From a virus, in IMG/VR virus record IMGVR_UViG_3300046362_000084, positions 1-64,000 of that record: a DNA stretch of 64,000 nt. One strand, written 5' to 3'. A program made the position numbers and the translations under genes. Positions 25,883 through 35,289 of the stretch are shown in pieces; position 1 is the stretch's first letter; each line of letters starts with the position of its first letter. The notes beneath the pieces are model-generated. The model ran no database searches. It was given only the letters and a program-made list of their open reading frames with translations, and had not been told where the DNA came from.

Positions 25883-26755
25883 TTAGATGACGGACGGATG
25901 GGTCGGAGCTGCTTCGAGGACCAGCACTTCCACCCCATTAAGGATGCCGTGGACCACGCGCACGGAGGACATCCACCCCTGCCAAGCTGTTGCAGTTAAA
26001 GGAGGGTCTTCGGGCGCAACTTCTTCTGGATCGCCACTTAAAGTAATTTTTCCGATGCAAAAACGAATTTGCGTTTGTTGGGGAGGGTCGCCAGTTAAAA
26101 CTACCTCTTTCGACGCCTCTTCGGCGTCTGCGATTCTTGACGCCCATGATCCTATAGCTAAAGTGGCAGGAGTAACGGTAGCCTCTATAACAACGTAGCC
26201 CTCTGTTGTTGCTGGAAACGCCGTTTCGATAACTCCGTCTAGGTCAAGTGCCGCTCCGTTCGTTCCGTCTATAATTGTCCCTTTTCCAATCGTATAGTGA
26301 GCGGTATCACTAACCATAGAGGTTGTTAGTTTAAAGGGGTGGGACGACGTAACCCCCCCCCCGCCGTCGATGTTTCCCGTCCAAATTTGATCTATTTCTA
26401 AATAAGCGGTTTGCCCCTCCCCTTTCACGGATTTTATTTCAGCAAGTTTAAAAACAAATTCCCCCTCCGCTTCGTTCCCTGTTTTCACCTCAATCATTGC
26501 GTTTGAACCTGACTTTACGATGCAAACAAAATCGCCTGCTTTAACAGTTAGAAGTTTCGATTCTTCAATTTTTTTTCCCAAAAGTTTTTGGGGCAAAACA
26601 TCCCCTGTAAAAGTATAACCAACCATGGTTCCAAAGTTAATTCCCACCTTTTTGTTTCCCAAATCAATAACTTCAAAAGGGGGAAAAGAAAAATCGTTAT
26701 CGAAATTTCTTGATGAAGGTCCGTAGTTTTTTGGAGTCGCTTTTAAATTGCTCAT
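25883..26755 (-). CDS. Tail fibre-associated protein
   Basis: A 290-residue protein. The N-terminal part has a small beta-barrel look (KLLTVKAGDFVCIVKSGSNA, then VFKLAEIKSV). The middle contains Gly-rich linkers and a GKITLSGDP repeat. Its last 40 codons fall in GC-rich sequence while the rest has the composition of the neighbouring tail genes. It overlaps the upstream tail gene by four bases. It may form the base of the fibre to which the GC-rich tip is attached. Confidence 0.6.
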   Translation of the reverse strand: MSNLKATPKNYGPSSRNFDNDFSFPPFEVIDLGNKKVGINFGTMVGYTFTGDVLPQKLLGKKIEESKLLTVKAGDFVCIVKSGSNAMIEVKTGNEAEGEFVFKLAEIKSVKGEGQTAYLEIDQIWTGNIDGGGGVTSSHPFKLTTSMVSDTAHYTIGKGTIIDGTNGAALDLDGVIETAFPATTEGYVVIEATVTPATLAIGSWASRIADAEEASKEVVLTGDPPQQTQIRFCIGKITLSGDPEEVAPEDPPLTATAWQGWMSSVRVVHGILNGVEVLVLEAAPTHPSVI

Positions 26756-28083
26756 GAATTAATATACAGGTTCGTGTTAATACTTGAGTTGTCGGTTACG
26801 CGGAAAATCAGATTTTGGAAAATGTCTTTTGCGTAGTTGTTGGCAAAATAAACCACGCCGCTTGTGGTTCCGCCAACGGGAACTCTGTAAGTAACTCCAG
26901 TTACACCAAAGCCGCTTGAATTTTTGCGCGATAAAGTTGTAAAGTTTTCAGCCCCACGTTCTGTATCGTAATAAATAATATTCCAAAGATCAAAAATAGA
27001 GCCCTGCCCTTCATATACATCAACATCCATTGGAATGTTGAAATAATTATTGCCCGAAACGACGCCCGTTAACGATACGAAGTAACTTCCGCTTTTAACT
27101 TGAACGCCAGTTGCTCCAAGTCTCCCGCCAATGCCAGTGAAGTTGCCCGTATAACCGTATGTAAGGCCCGTAGCCCCCCCTGTAACCGCGCTAAAATACG
27201 AGAAGCGACCAGAACCCGGAATTGGCCTAAAGAAGCCGCCAGAGGCGTAATTGAAGTATCCTGTGCCCGTTCCTACTCCAGTTGGGTATCGAGCATAGCC
27301 AGTAGAGATATCCTTAAGCGTTCCGCTTGAATAGTCCAAAAATAAATTCACCATCGCGTCTTGAATCCCCTCGTTTCGAATCGAAAATTGAGATTGACCA
27401 GTTGGACGAATAAAGTCGTTTGCGAATGATACGGAAATAGATCCGTATGTATTGATTGGTTGGCAATCAAAATACTCTGTAAATTGATATGACCCCGCAT
27501 TGGTTGTTACGTTGAATATGCCGGTCCCGGAAAACGGTGAATTGCTTCTGTATGCAATTGGGAAGTATCCAGACGCGTTTGGAGCGATAGAGGTTGGAGT
27601 AAAATACAAATCAAGTGGGATGTCCGCCAAGGAAAGGCCGCTTATTCCCAAAGAGTAGGCTCCATTGTTTTTGATGAAAATGTTGCCGCTTTTTAAAGTG
27701 TTGTTCCAGCCAGAGAAGGAGTGGCCAATTGAAGGCTGACGACCCGCAAGCGACTCAGCAAACAAGCTTCCGGTTGGCGAATTACAAAAAATACTATTAA
27801 AAGTAAATCCAGAGGGAAAAAGGTGAATCAGCGGCCTCTCATTTTGCCACACAGTCACGTTTCCGCCGTTTCCGCACACGGAAAAGAACGCGGAACGATC
27901 TTCGTTGAGGCTAGCGCAAAGAGTTCCATTGACTCTAACAAATCCGCCAGAAACATCAAAAAGAACAGCGCCGCCCGTTCCAGAAAGTCCGAATGAACTT
28001 CTGGTATAAGCGGTATCGCCAACGAAGCTTAAATTAGCTTCGAAGTCGCCGTTTTGATTGTAAAATGTTCTTAAATAGCTCAT
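26752..28083 (-). CDS. Tail tip/fibre protein with beta repeats
   Basis: A 443-residue protein made of Gly/Ser/Thr-rich strands. It has repeated SGYFPIAY, GTGIFNVT, GTGYFNYASGGFF and SGSYFVSLTGV segments, which resemble immunoglobulin-like or similar beta-sandwich domains used in tail fibres. NNGAYSLGISGLSLADIPLDL and RNEGIQDAMVNLFLDYSSG look like two copies of one domain. No catalytic motif is present. It is coupled by short overlaps to both neighbours. Confidence 0.62.
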   Translation of the reverse strand: MSYLRTFYNQNGDFEANLSFVGDTAYTRSSFGLSGTGGAVLFDVSGGFVRVNGTLCASLNEDRSAFFSVCGNGGNVTVWQNERPLIHLFPSGFTFNSIFCNSPTGSLFAESLAGRQPSIGHSFSGWNNTLKSGNIFIKNNGAYSLGISGLSLADIPLDLYFTPTSIAPNASGYFPIAYRSNSPFSGTGIFNVTTNAGSYQFTEYFDCQPINTYGSISVSFANDFIRPTGQSQFSIRNEGIQDAMVNLFLDYSSGTLKDISTGYARYPTGVGTGTGYFNYASGGFFRPIPGSGRFSYFSAVTGGATGLTYGYTGNFTGIGGRLGATGVQVKSGSYFVSLTGVVSGNNYFNIPMDVDVYEGQGSIFDLWNIIYYDTERGAENFTTLSRKNSSGFGVTGVTYRVPVGGTTSGVVYFANNYAKDIFQNLIFRVTDNSSINTNLYINS

Positions 28084-30590
28084 TAGATTGAAGGGACGTT
28101 TCCGCCCGAATCGTCAATCAGTTTACCTTTCGGTATGCCGAATTGTTGAAGCCTTAGATACTTCAGTTTTTTAAGCAAAAGATCGGGGGTTAGTTTAAAT
28201 GCGAATGTGTTGCTGAAATTAAGCGAGGTGGTAAGACCGGAAGAGCCTATAATCATAGAAAATGATGTTAATCCGTCAAGGGGGTTATACATATTGTAAG
28301 GAACGCCTTCAAGTTTGTAGGTTCTCTCTTCGGAGTTTCTAACAGAATAATTTAACAACGCGGTGAATTTATTGATAAGCGCGGCTATTTTAGATGGGCT
28401 TAATTGGCAAACCGTAGGACTACTACTTCCTACCAAAAGGTCAAGATCGTTCGCGGAAGCATCATATGAATTCAATTGAATTCCAAGGCTTGCCGAATTA
28501 ACGGACGGCACAGCTCCAGAGGAATAGGCTTCATATTTTGGAATAGCGACCTCCTTGTCATCGCCAGATCTTTGAATTAACGCGATATATCCGGCGTGAT
28601 TGCTGCCAGAATCAGATTGAACAGGCATAGTTATCGAAAACGCGGCGTCTTTAAATTGAACGTTGAACTTTTTTGAATTAGCGCTTTCCAATCCGTAGCT
28701 CGTGTATTTTTCACATGCGTTAATTGGAATTATTACATTCGGTAATTCTTCTGGATGTTTCGCAGAACTGATAGATAAGGATACCCCTGTTCCGGCTCCC
28801 ATTTCCGATCCGACACAATATACTTTGTATCTTTTCGGATCGTATTCTGGCAGGCCGAAACTCGCTTCGGCAAATTTATTTTTAAGATCATTTGGGATGG
28901 ATATTTCCGAGTAAGAGTATTTGTCGATACTTTTTTTGATATTAGCTTTAATTCCGTCACTTAGCGAGGCGGGAGAATACATCGCGGGACGAGACATGAA
29001 GTAAAACGAATCGTTATCAACCCTATTGAAAATTGCGCTGTTTGCTAGATTTCCGCCCGCTTCAGTTATAATATCCGCGAAAGGAAGGTTTATTGGGTTT
29101 TTGAAATCGTAATATTGAATGTTTCCATCGGGAGACATCGTGTTATAACTAAGACTGGTCCAATGTTGTTTATACTTGCGAATCCAATATTGACCAAAGA
29201 AAGAATTGCAAAGTGATTCCTCTAAATTATGAATTTTCTCATCTTCAATCTCGTCAATTTCCGCCAAGAAATAATATGGTTTTTCTTTTATAACATTCTC
29301 TTCGACGGAATCGAAATTCTTAGATGTTTCTATACGGGATAGAATTCTATAAATATGTCTATCTTCAGTGTCAGCCGCTTCATCGTGGAAAACTTTTTTA
29401 ATTTTCATACCGTTGAGTGCTGTAAGTTTTTCATTCTTTTTCGCTTCAACGTCGGAAGGTTTATTAAATTTATACTCTTGATACCATAAAAACATATCGC
29501 GAAACTCACGACTAACACGGCCAGTTAAGGTGCTATAGAATTCGAGCCTATCAAAAAGATTCGAGGAAATAATTGGATCGGTTGCAAAGTGCGCCGCAGT
29601 AGTCATTAGATCGTCAATAACCAATGGCATTAACTTCAGTTTTTTACAAATCTTAAGCTCACAAGCATAGCTTCTTTCTTCGCCCTCTCGTTGAAAAGAT
29701 GATACGCCAAAATAATCCTTAGAGCCTTGTCGTGACTTCTTAATACTTTCTTCAAGAATCTTGTGTTTAACGTTTGTGTCGTATATGTTTTTAACATTAA
29801 TGTTGATGCCGTATCTAACGTCGACAATTTTAACAACGCCTGTTGCGGCATCATAGTAGAATGAGAGTCCGATTTCAGAGCATATGTTGTTTAAAACCTC
29901 GCGAACCGTTCCAAAGTAATCAAATTTAAGATCGTTGTATTTCAACGACGTTGTGAAGGAAATACCCATGGAACTAGAGCTGAGTTTCTGCAACAAATCC
30001 GTGAGTGTGTAGCTATAAGTTCTTTTTGTTTTTAAATAGAATTCAGCGCAATTAATGGCGTTTTTTGGTGAACTACTATCGCAAGGATCGCAAGGATCTT
30101 GTTTGGAAGAATTCAAAATAGCCTCTTTGCAGTTTTCATCACTTTCACCAATCCAAATAAGACGACCAGAAGATTGCACCGCCCCGGAAATGGTTGCGCG
30201 TTCGTCAGAGCTTAGTTTTAAAAGAGCGGTATTGTCGTATCCCACTTTTCCACGAAGACACACCAAGTATCGATCAAGCTCAACAGACTTATCCACGAAT
30301 TTAACCTTCAAAACCTTGAATTGTCCGGTTTTTGAAGTCTCATACTCCGCAATGGTAAAGAAGCCAAGCGAATTGGACGCGCCGTTGCCCGTTGTTATTT
30401 TTATGTTAAAAAATGAATGTTGATTTAAAGACGAATCAAGTGAAGCGGTATTATAAAGTCCGTCACGACTCAAAAACTCCGCGTCAACACTTCCATATCC
30501 GCCAGAAAGGCCGGGAGCGTATTGAAAAGAGTAAAGCGAGTAATTTTGAAATCCGGGGATTACAACGGTATCAATGGATTTGACAGACAT
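28083..30590 (-). CDS. Large tail-tip protein, baseplate hub candidate
   Basis: An 835-residue protein. The first 400 residues mix beta and helical segments (FFNIKITTGNGASNSLGFF, LREFL-type helices) and contain a central region (VREVLNNICSEIGLSFYYD) reminiscent of hub proteins that read as phage tail protein D-like. CDPCDSSSPKN near 170 holds three cysteines. Position between fibre and distal tail genes favours a hub or tip role. It shares its start base region with the next upstream gene's stop. Confidence 0.58.
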   Translation of the reverse strand: MSVKSIDTVVIPGFQNYSLYSFQYAPGLSGGYGSVDAEFLSRDGLYNTASLDSSLNQHSFFNIKITTGNGASNSLGFFTIAEYETSKTGQFKVLKVKFVDKSVELDRYLVCLRGKVGYDNTALLKLSSDERATISGAVQSSGRLIWIGESDENCKEAILNSSKQDPCDPCDSSSPKNAINCAEFYLKTKRTYSYTLTDLLQKLSSSSMGISFTTSLKYNDLKFDYFGTVREVLNNICSEIGLSFYYDAATGVVKIVDVRYGININVKNIYDTNVKHKILEESIKKSRQGSKDYFGVSSFQREGEERSYACELKICKKLKLMPLVIDDLMTTAAHFATDPIISSNLFDRLEFYSTLTGRVSREFRDMFLWYQEYKFNKPSDVEAKKNEKLTALNGMKIKKVFHDEAADTEDRHIYRILSRIETSKNFDSVEENVIKEKPYYFLAEIDEIEDEKIHNLEESLCNSFFGQYWIRKYKQHWTSLSYNTMSPDGNIQYYDFKNPINLPFADIITEAGGNLANSAIFNRVDNDSFYFMSRPAMYSPASLSDGIKANIKKSIDKYSYSEISIPNDLKNKFAEASFGLPEYDPKRYKVYCVGSEMGAGTGVSLSISSAKHPEELPNVIIPINACEKYTSYGLESANSKKFNVQFKDAAFSITMPVQSDSGSNHAGYIALIQRSGDDKEVAIPKYEAYSSGAVPSVNSASLGIQLNSYDASANDLDLLVGSSSPTVCQLSPSKIAALINKFTALLNYSVRNSEERTYKLEGVPYNMYNPLDGLTSFSMIIGSSGLTTSLNFSNTFAFKLTPDLLLKKLKYLRLQQFGIPKGKLIDDSGGNVPSI

Positions 30591-31714
30591 TAAATAGTTA
30601 TGAGATTAGATTTTTTTGGAAAAACGATATTTTTGGAATAACAGAGATTTCCAGAGTCAAGGGTTACAAAATTTCCCGAATACCTTCTGCTTGAAGGGCT
30701 TATTAATAAAACAGCCTTGTCGCGAGGGAAAAGTCCGTTTGTGTGGCCCGAAAATGTCGAACCAACCCCGGAGACACTAACAGATAAGTCAAAATTGTCG
30801 AAAGTAACCATGTCAAGGCTTGATTGGGCTGGAAACCTAACGTAAGAATCGAAAATGGTTGGAACCTCTCTTATTCCGTTTCGATAGAATCGGGCTGCCT
30901 GCAACCCCGTTTCAGGGAAATACGAGAACCCACTTACAGCTTCGACGTAAGGGAGGAGAATAGATGTATCTGCGCCTGTATTATTGGTGATAACATTTAG
31001 CCCGAGAGAATCTGACTTTTCTTTAACGGAGACAAATTTAAACAAAAAATCGTTTCTTGGGGAAGATGCCGAGGTGTAAATTTCCTTACAAAGGTCGAGC
31101 AAAATAAAACTTGGAAATCCATTGCTAACAACCGCCATTTCATAGATGTTAAACGCAGCGTTAGGAAACTCAGGAGGGGAATATGCGGTGTTGTTTCCGA
31201 ATTTAATATCCGAGGAGGGAAGAGTAACAGCCTCTTGAATTGTTATTGTTTGGCTTTCGAACGAGTTTGTTAAAGGTGAGTAAGAGGATAGGGAAAAATA
31301 ATTACCCGAGCGGGAAAAAATAAGAATGGCGCGATTTGCCGTTCTAACTGATTCAAAAAATCTGATAATCTTGCCCTGTGAGGAGTTCACGTAAAGGAAA
31401 AAGTCTCCATTCTGAGTGCAACCAAGAAAAAACCCGAAACCCGAGTTGTTGTTGTTTGAAAGAATCAGACACGGGCTTGTTTGGTTGATCTTCTGAAAAT
31501 CAAAAATAACAGAAATAGAATCGGCGTTAACCCCCGCCAAGGCAATGTAATGCCCGTTAAACGCGCCGCGCCCGGAAGCAAAAAGAGATGAGCCCGAGAC
31601 ATAAGAGATATCGTGATTATTCGGGCCGGAATCTTGAGCGTCATTGAATATATGCCAAGCGCTTAAATCCGCGCTAGACAAACCGTATTCCATGTATTTC
31701 GTGAGAAAACTCAT
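30590..31714 (-). CDS. Tail protein with LamG/concanavalin-like domain (putative)
   Basis: A 374-residue protein. AFNGHYIALAGVNADSISVIFDFQ near 53 onwards, SGFGFFLGCTQNGDFFLYVNS and NAAFNIYEMAVVSNGF together look like the strand order of a LamG or concanavalin-like jelly roll, often sugar-binding. This is fold reading by eye. A late-promoter-like GTGTAAT lies 27 bases before its ATG, and GGAAGGGTAAGGA in the leader is one of the few Shine-Dalgarno-like sequences here. Confidence 0.58.
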   Translation of the reverse strand: MSFLTKYMEYGLSSADLSAWHIFNDAQDSGPNNHDISYVSGSSLFASGRGAFNGHYIALAGVNADSISVIFDFQKINQTSPCLILSNNNNSGFGFFLGCTQNGDFFLYVNSSQGKIIRFFESVRTANRAILIFSRSGNYFSLSSYSPLTNSFESQTITIQEAVTLPSSDIKFGNNTAYSPPEFPNAAFNIYEMAVVSNGFPSFILLDLCKEIYTSASSPRNDFLFKFVSVKEKSDSLGLNVITNNTGADTSILLPYVEAVSGFSYFPETGLQAARFYRNGIREVPTIFDSYVRFPAQSSLDMVTFDNFDLSVSVSGVGSTFSGHTNGLFPRDKAVLLISPSSRRYSGNFVTLDSGNLCYSKNIVFPKKSNLITI

Positions 31715-31741
31715 TCAGATCCTTACCCTTCCTTTCGGGAA

Positions 31742-31747
31742 TTACAC
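31742..31747 (-). promoter_or_regulatory. Late-promoter-like element GTGTAA(T)
   Basis: Minus-strand sequence TTTTAAGTGTAATTCC, 27 bases upstream of the ATG at 31714, in a 43-base gap. It is one of ten copies described in the findings. It would drive the tail-tip and fibre genes. Confidence 0.55.
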
Positions 31748-31757
31748 TTAAAAGGCT

Positions 31758-33386
31758 TTACAGTGAGGAACGCAATTCTGCATCGCTAAAAACAGTTGTT
31801 GAAATCTGATTCCATGAAAATGAAAACGACAGCCTGTTTCTTGAGCTCCCGTCTCCCGTTTGAACGTTATCTTGAGATAGAAACGTATCGTATCCAGTTA
31901 AATACAAAGATTTTAAATTATTTATATGTTCGCGCAGGCTCGCTTTCGCCTGATCAAGGGTTGAACACGACGAAATTGTGCCTGTTCCGCTAATTGTAAG
32001 GGTTTTTCTCTTCAATCCGCCAAGCATTTGAACGGTAAAATCTCCCCCGGAGTCAAGACCTTGGAAGGGCACAAAGGTGGGCATCGCGGGCGTTATTGAA
32101 GCCGTATAACTGAAATCATCAAAATGGGCCGGAATAGTAATTTTTTTGTCGCAAAGAGTTGCAGAATGTGAAATTGAGCCATCCTGTTCGTTAAATGACG
32201 AAGAAAATGTTGTTGCCCTATTCGGAAAAATTAAAGTATATCCTAAATTTGCCAAACGAGTTTTCATCCAAGCGGAAATTGAAAAAGAGTCTGAGTAATT
32301 TTTAACTTTCGTCCAACGAGATTGAGGGCATGGATCAGTTGATCTTATTTCAACGGAAGCTTGGGCGCACGTTTTATTTGTCTCTGATTCCCAATTAACA
32401 GAAATAGAATCGATTAAATACGGGTCTTCTTGAAATTTATCAAGGTAAGCCACCGAAAACGTAATTGACTTATCTTGAGTGTTTTCAGTAATTTGACGAC
32501 TGACTGGTTTTACAAAAAGTTCGCCCGGCGAATACTTAGAGTAAACCTCGTCCGCTTCTCCGTAAAGATCTATTAAATCAAAGTTCGCCCGCAAATCGTT
32601 AAATGACGAGTTTATCGCTCCCTGTAGCTTGCCATTAATGGCGACCCTAAAGCCGTCCTCTCCAGAGTCAATGGTAACCGCTTTCTCGTAAATACTATGA
32701 CTAAGGTTGTTGCCGTAGTTGTTGTAAACCCAGCTTTCGTCAACCTGATAGGAGCCGGTAAATCTATTTATTTTCTCTTGGAGCCCTACTAAAATCGCGC
32801 TATTCATCCCCACGGATGAAACGAATGAGGGGGCGATAACGGAACCGATTCCCGTTATATTTTGAACGAACGCTTTTGCGTTTTCCAAAGCGCTAAAATT
32901 AGTATTGAATCCATTCGCGCTTGTTGATTTTGAAATAGTAACATCACCATTTTGCCCCTGATCGAAGGAAATTTTTTGCGATGGATCAACCACCCCATAG
33001 CTTGCGAAAGACCCCTCTCTAAAAACGTCAAGGGAAACCGTGAACGGAAGTATTCCCGCATATACGCTATCTTCAAAATCAATGCTTCTTATAATTGCAA
33101 ATCCGTTAGAATAAAGAGTTCTGGAGTTCGAAACCGCCTCTTCAATGATTTTGAAACTTCTAAACGGCTTGGAGAAACGATCAATCAATTGGTTGCTTTT
33201 AGCCCAAAACCCAGAAAATTCGTTACCATCGGGGCAATGAGCCCCAGTGATTGTTCCGCGAAGGGTAAACGAGTCAACGTCGCCGTGTCTTTTGGAATAA
33301 TATAGAGGCGTAATTGTTCTTGACACCAACGGAGTCGGAGCTATACCCTCAAACGGGTTCTGATTATCATAAAGAATCTTAAACAT
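31758..33386 (-). CDS. Tail protein (distal tail or tip component)
   Basis: A 542-residue protein. The first 150 residues (YSKRHGDVDSFTLRGTITG, FIEDS-type strands, ILPFTVSLDVFREG) resemble a distal tail protein beta-sandwich that also occurs in related phages. Middle and C-terminal parts repeat similar strand pairs (KTLTISGTGTISSCSTLDQA). It overlaps the next upstream tail gene by eight bases and is located where siphophages have Dit and tip genes. Confidence 0.58.
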   Translation of the reverse strand: MFKILYDNQNPFEGIAPTPLVSRTITPLYYSKRHGDVDSFTLRGTITGAHCPDGNEFSGFWAKSNQLIDRFSKPFRSFKIIEEAVSNSRTLYSNGFAIIRSIDFEDSVYAGILPFTVSLDVFREGSFASYGVVDPSQKISFDQGQNGDVTISKSTSANGFNTNFSALENAKAFVQNITGIGSVIAPSFVSSVGMNSAILVGLQEKINRFTGSYQVDESWVYNNYGNNLSHSIYEKAVTIDSGEDGFRVAINGKLQGAINSSFNDLRANFDLIDLYGEADEVYSKYSPGELFVKPVSRQITENTQDKSITFSVAYLDKFQEDPYLIDSISVNWESETNKTCAQASVEIRSTDPCPQSRWTKVKNYSDSFSISAWMKTRLANLGYTLIFPNRATTFSSSFNEQDGSISHSATLCDKKITIPAHFDDFSYTASITPAMPTFVPFQGLDSGGDFTVQMLGGLKRKTLTISGTGTISSCSTLDQAKASLREHINNLKSLYLTGYDTFLSQDNVQTGDGSSRNRLSFSFSWNQISTTVFSDAELRSSL

Positions 33387-35289
33387 TGTAATCGCTGTAA
33401 ACTTTGTTTCCAGTGTAGTTGTAGCCCAAGCTCAAAACAAATTTAGAGTTATCGGGTTCAAAAGAATACTCCGCCGACTCCATAAAGTATGTATTTGAAT
33501 CCGGAACTGAGATTTTTGTTTTTGCCGCCGCAAGATAGTCATCAATTATTTTGCCCGTTGTGTTGCAAAGGACGGAAATTGTTTGTTTTTCGCTTGTTAA
33601 ACTGCTTGTATTTTGTCTTTGGGCTATTTCACCGTCATATGGCGTTATACCAAGAAAGAAATTGTGAACGGATTTTGTTGTGTTTTTTTCGTTTGAAACG
33701 AAGAAGGCTCCGTTTGTCAAACTTGTGCATTGATCGCGAAAGACATAGGAGTATCCAAACAGTCCGTTATAATCGGAGTATGAATGTTCTATTCCTGCTC
33801 TTCTTAGGTCGCCGCTTGCAGCCGCGCCCGAACATCCGCAACCAGAAGCTTGAGAGTAGTAAGTATCAAAAATTCTACCGTTAATTCCTCCAGAAATATT
33901 AGAATTAAAATAATTAACCGCTGCCGTTAACTTCAAAGGGCTTGTAGCGCCGTTTGAATTACGAACAGACCCCCGCTCCGAAATTGTTGAGCTCCCGTCA
34001 TCAGATCTTGAGAATTGAAGATCACGTTGGACGGTAAAAGCGCCGTTTGAGAGGGGATCACTGGAATAGTCAAAAGAATATTCAATCGTTCCCTCAGCTT
34101 CATTAATGATTTTGTTCCTTGTTTTAAGAAACAATCCGCTAAGGCAATCCCCAGATGAAGAGGAGTAAGCGGCGAAAAAACTGGATGCTCTTTGAATCGC
34201 TGTTTCTTCTGCGAATTCCATGCCCGCATATGCGGAGTCCAAAGTGTTTTTTCTAACGCCTATAATGGTTCCCCTTTCGGAAACGGTGGAGAACCCCTCG
34301 TTTTCGAAATTAACGGACATGTTGTTATTCCATCTGTAATTCCACCCCGAAGTTGGGCCTTGGAATTTCTCAGAGAAGTTATATGATCCTTGAAGGGTAT
34401 CGTAACTCTCGGAAAAAAGTCTTGATCCTTCATTTTGGTAAAAGCTTGGGTATGGTTTGAAAGCAACTTCAAAAGCGGGGTCATTATAAATAATTCCCGA
34501 TGCGAAGTTTTTGACCTTTTGTAGGTAAAGCCCGCTGGATAAATTAGGGTCAATACAATTAAAACCAAAGGAGCGGTCATATGAAATTACCCCGTCGCGA
34601 TCCGTTTTAAGGTCAAAACTTCCATTGAAGTTCGAGGTATATTTACAAAAATCGTTATCTATAACCACGTTTGAGTAGTTTGGCCCAACTAAATTATAAA
34701 GATTTCCCGTTCTATATAGTTCAATCTCAGCTTCATATTTAGAAACTCTCGGATCTTTTGATTCTGGAAACGTTATTTTAGTGACGCGGCCCGAGCCAAT
34801 AGAGGCACCATTCATAAATATTTCTTGGAAATCTGCGAAACGCTCTTTAATTGCATACATTTCGTCCCAAATGTCATAAAGCGGAGAATAGATATTTGAT
34901 CCCGAAGAGAGACCGGATAAAATATTTCCAGTATCCTGAATATTTATATAAGTGTAGCCACCTTCGAAATAAAGATTGCCCGACATTTCTGGAGATAGCC
35001 CGCTTGATATGGTTGGCGATCCGTAAAGTGGGGTCCATTGGTTTTCGAGCCCGTTATAGGTTAAACCTGTTCCATTGTAAAGAAGAGGGGAGCCATTGTA
35101 GTAAATTTCCCCACCTTCACTTACATATGCGAGCCCAAAAAAAGTGTTGGGGGAGCCGTCAAAAACCCGGTCGCTTTGTAGCCGCCCTTTAATGCTAATA
35201 GTTGAACTATTATTATAATTAAATGCATTCCCAAGATAGTTAAATTTGGTGGAATATCCAAGGGTTTGCGCTTCATTGAAAATTATCAT
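33379..35289 (-). CDS. Tail protein downstream of the tape measure
   Basis: A 636-residue protein rich in Tyr, Asn, Gly and Ser, with repeated SERGSVR/SERGTI strands near residues 345 and 445 and a cysteine cluster CGCSGAA near 490. YNGSPLLYNGTGLTYNG near 65-81 is a short internal repeat. It shares four bases with the tape-measure gene end, which suggests it is the first tail-tip component, as Dit is in other siphophages. No enzymatic motif is seen. Confidence 0.6.
   Translation of the reverse strand: MIIFNEAQTLGYSTKFNYLGNAFNYNNSSTISIKGRLQSDRVFDGSPNTFFGLAYVSEGGEIYYNGSPLLYNGTGLTYNGLENQWTPLYGSPTISSGLSPEMSGNLYFEGGYTYINIQDTGNILSGLSSGSNIYSPLYDIWDEMYAIKERFADFQEIFMNGASIGSGRVTKITFPESKDPRVSKYEAEIELYRTGNLYNLVGPNYSNVVIDNDFCKYTSNFNGSFDLKTDRDGVISYDRSFGFNCIDPNLSSGLYLQKVKNFASGIIYNDPAFEVAFKPYPSFYQNEGSRLFSESYDTLQGSYNFSEKFQGPTSGWNYRWNNNMSVNFENEGFSTVSERGTIIGVRKNTLDSAYAGMEFAEETAIQRASSFFAAYSSSSGDCLSGLFLKTRNKIINEAEGTIEYSFDYSSDPLSNGAFTVQRDLQFSRSDDGSSTISERGSVRNSNGATSPLKLTAAVNYFNSNISGGINGRIFDTYYSQASGCGCSGAAASGDLRRAGIEHSYSDYNGLFGYSYVFRDQCTSLTNGAFFVSNEKNTTKSVHNFFLGITPYDGEIAQRQNTSSLTSEKQTISVLCNTTGKIIDDYLAAAKTKISVPDSNTYFMESAEYSFEPDNSKFVLSLGYNYTGNKVYSDYNV

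Noticed and set aside
25887-26198. Plus-strand open frame opposite the tail-fibre gene
   Set aside because: It runs antisense to a well-supported minus-strand gene, has no leader signals, and GC-rich sequence often keeps opposite frames open.
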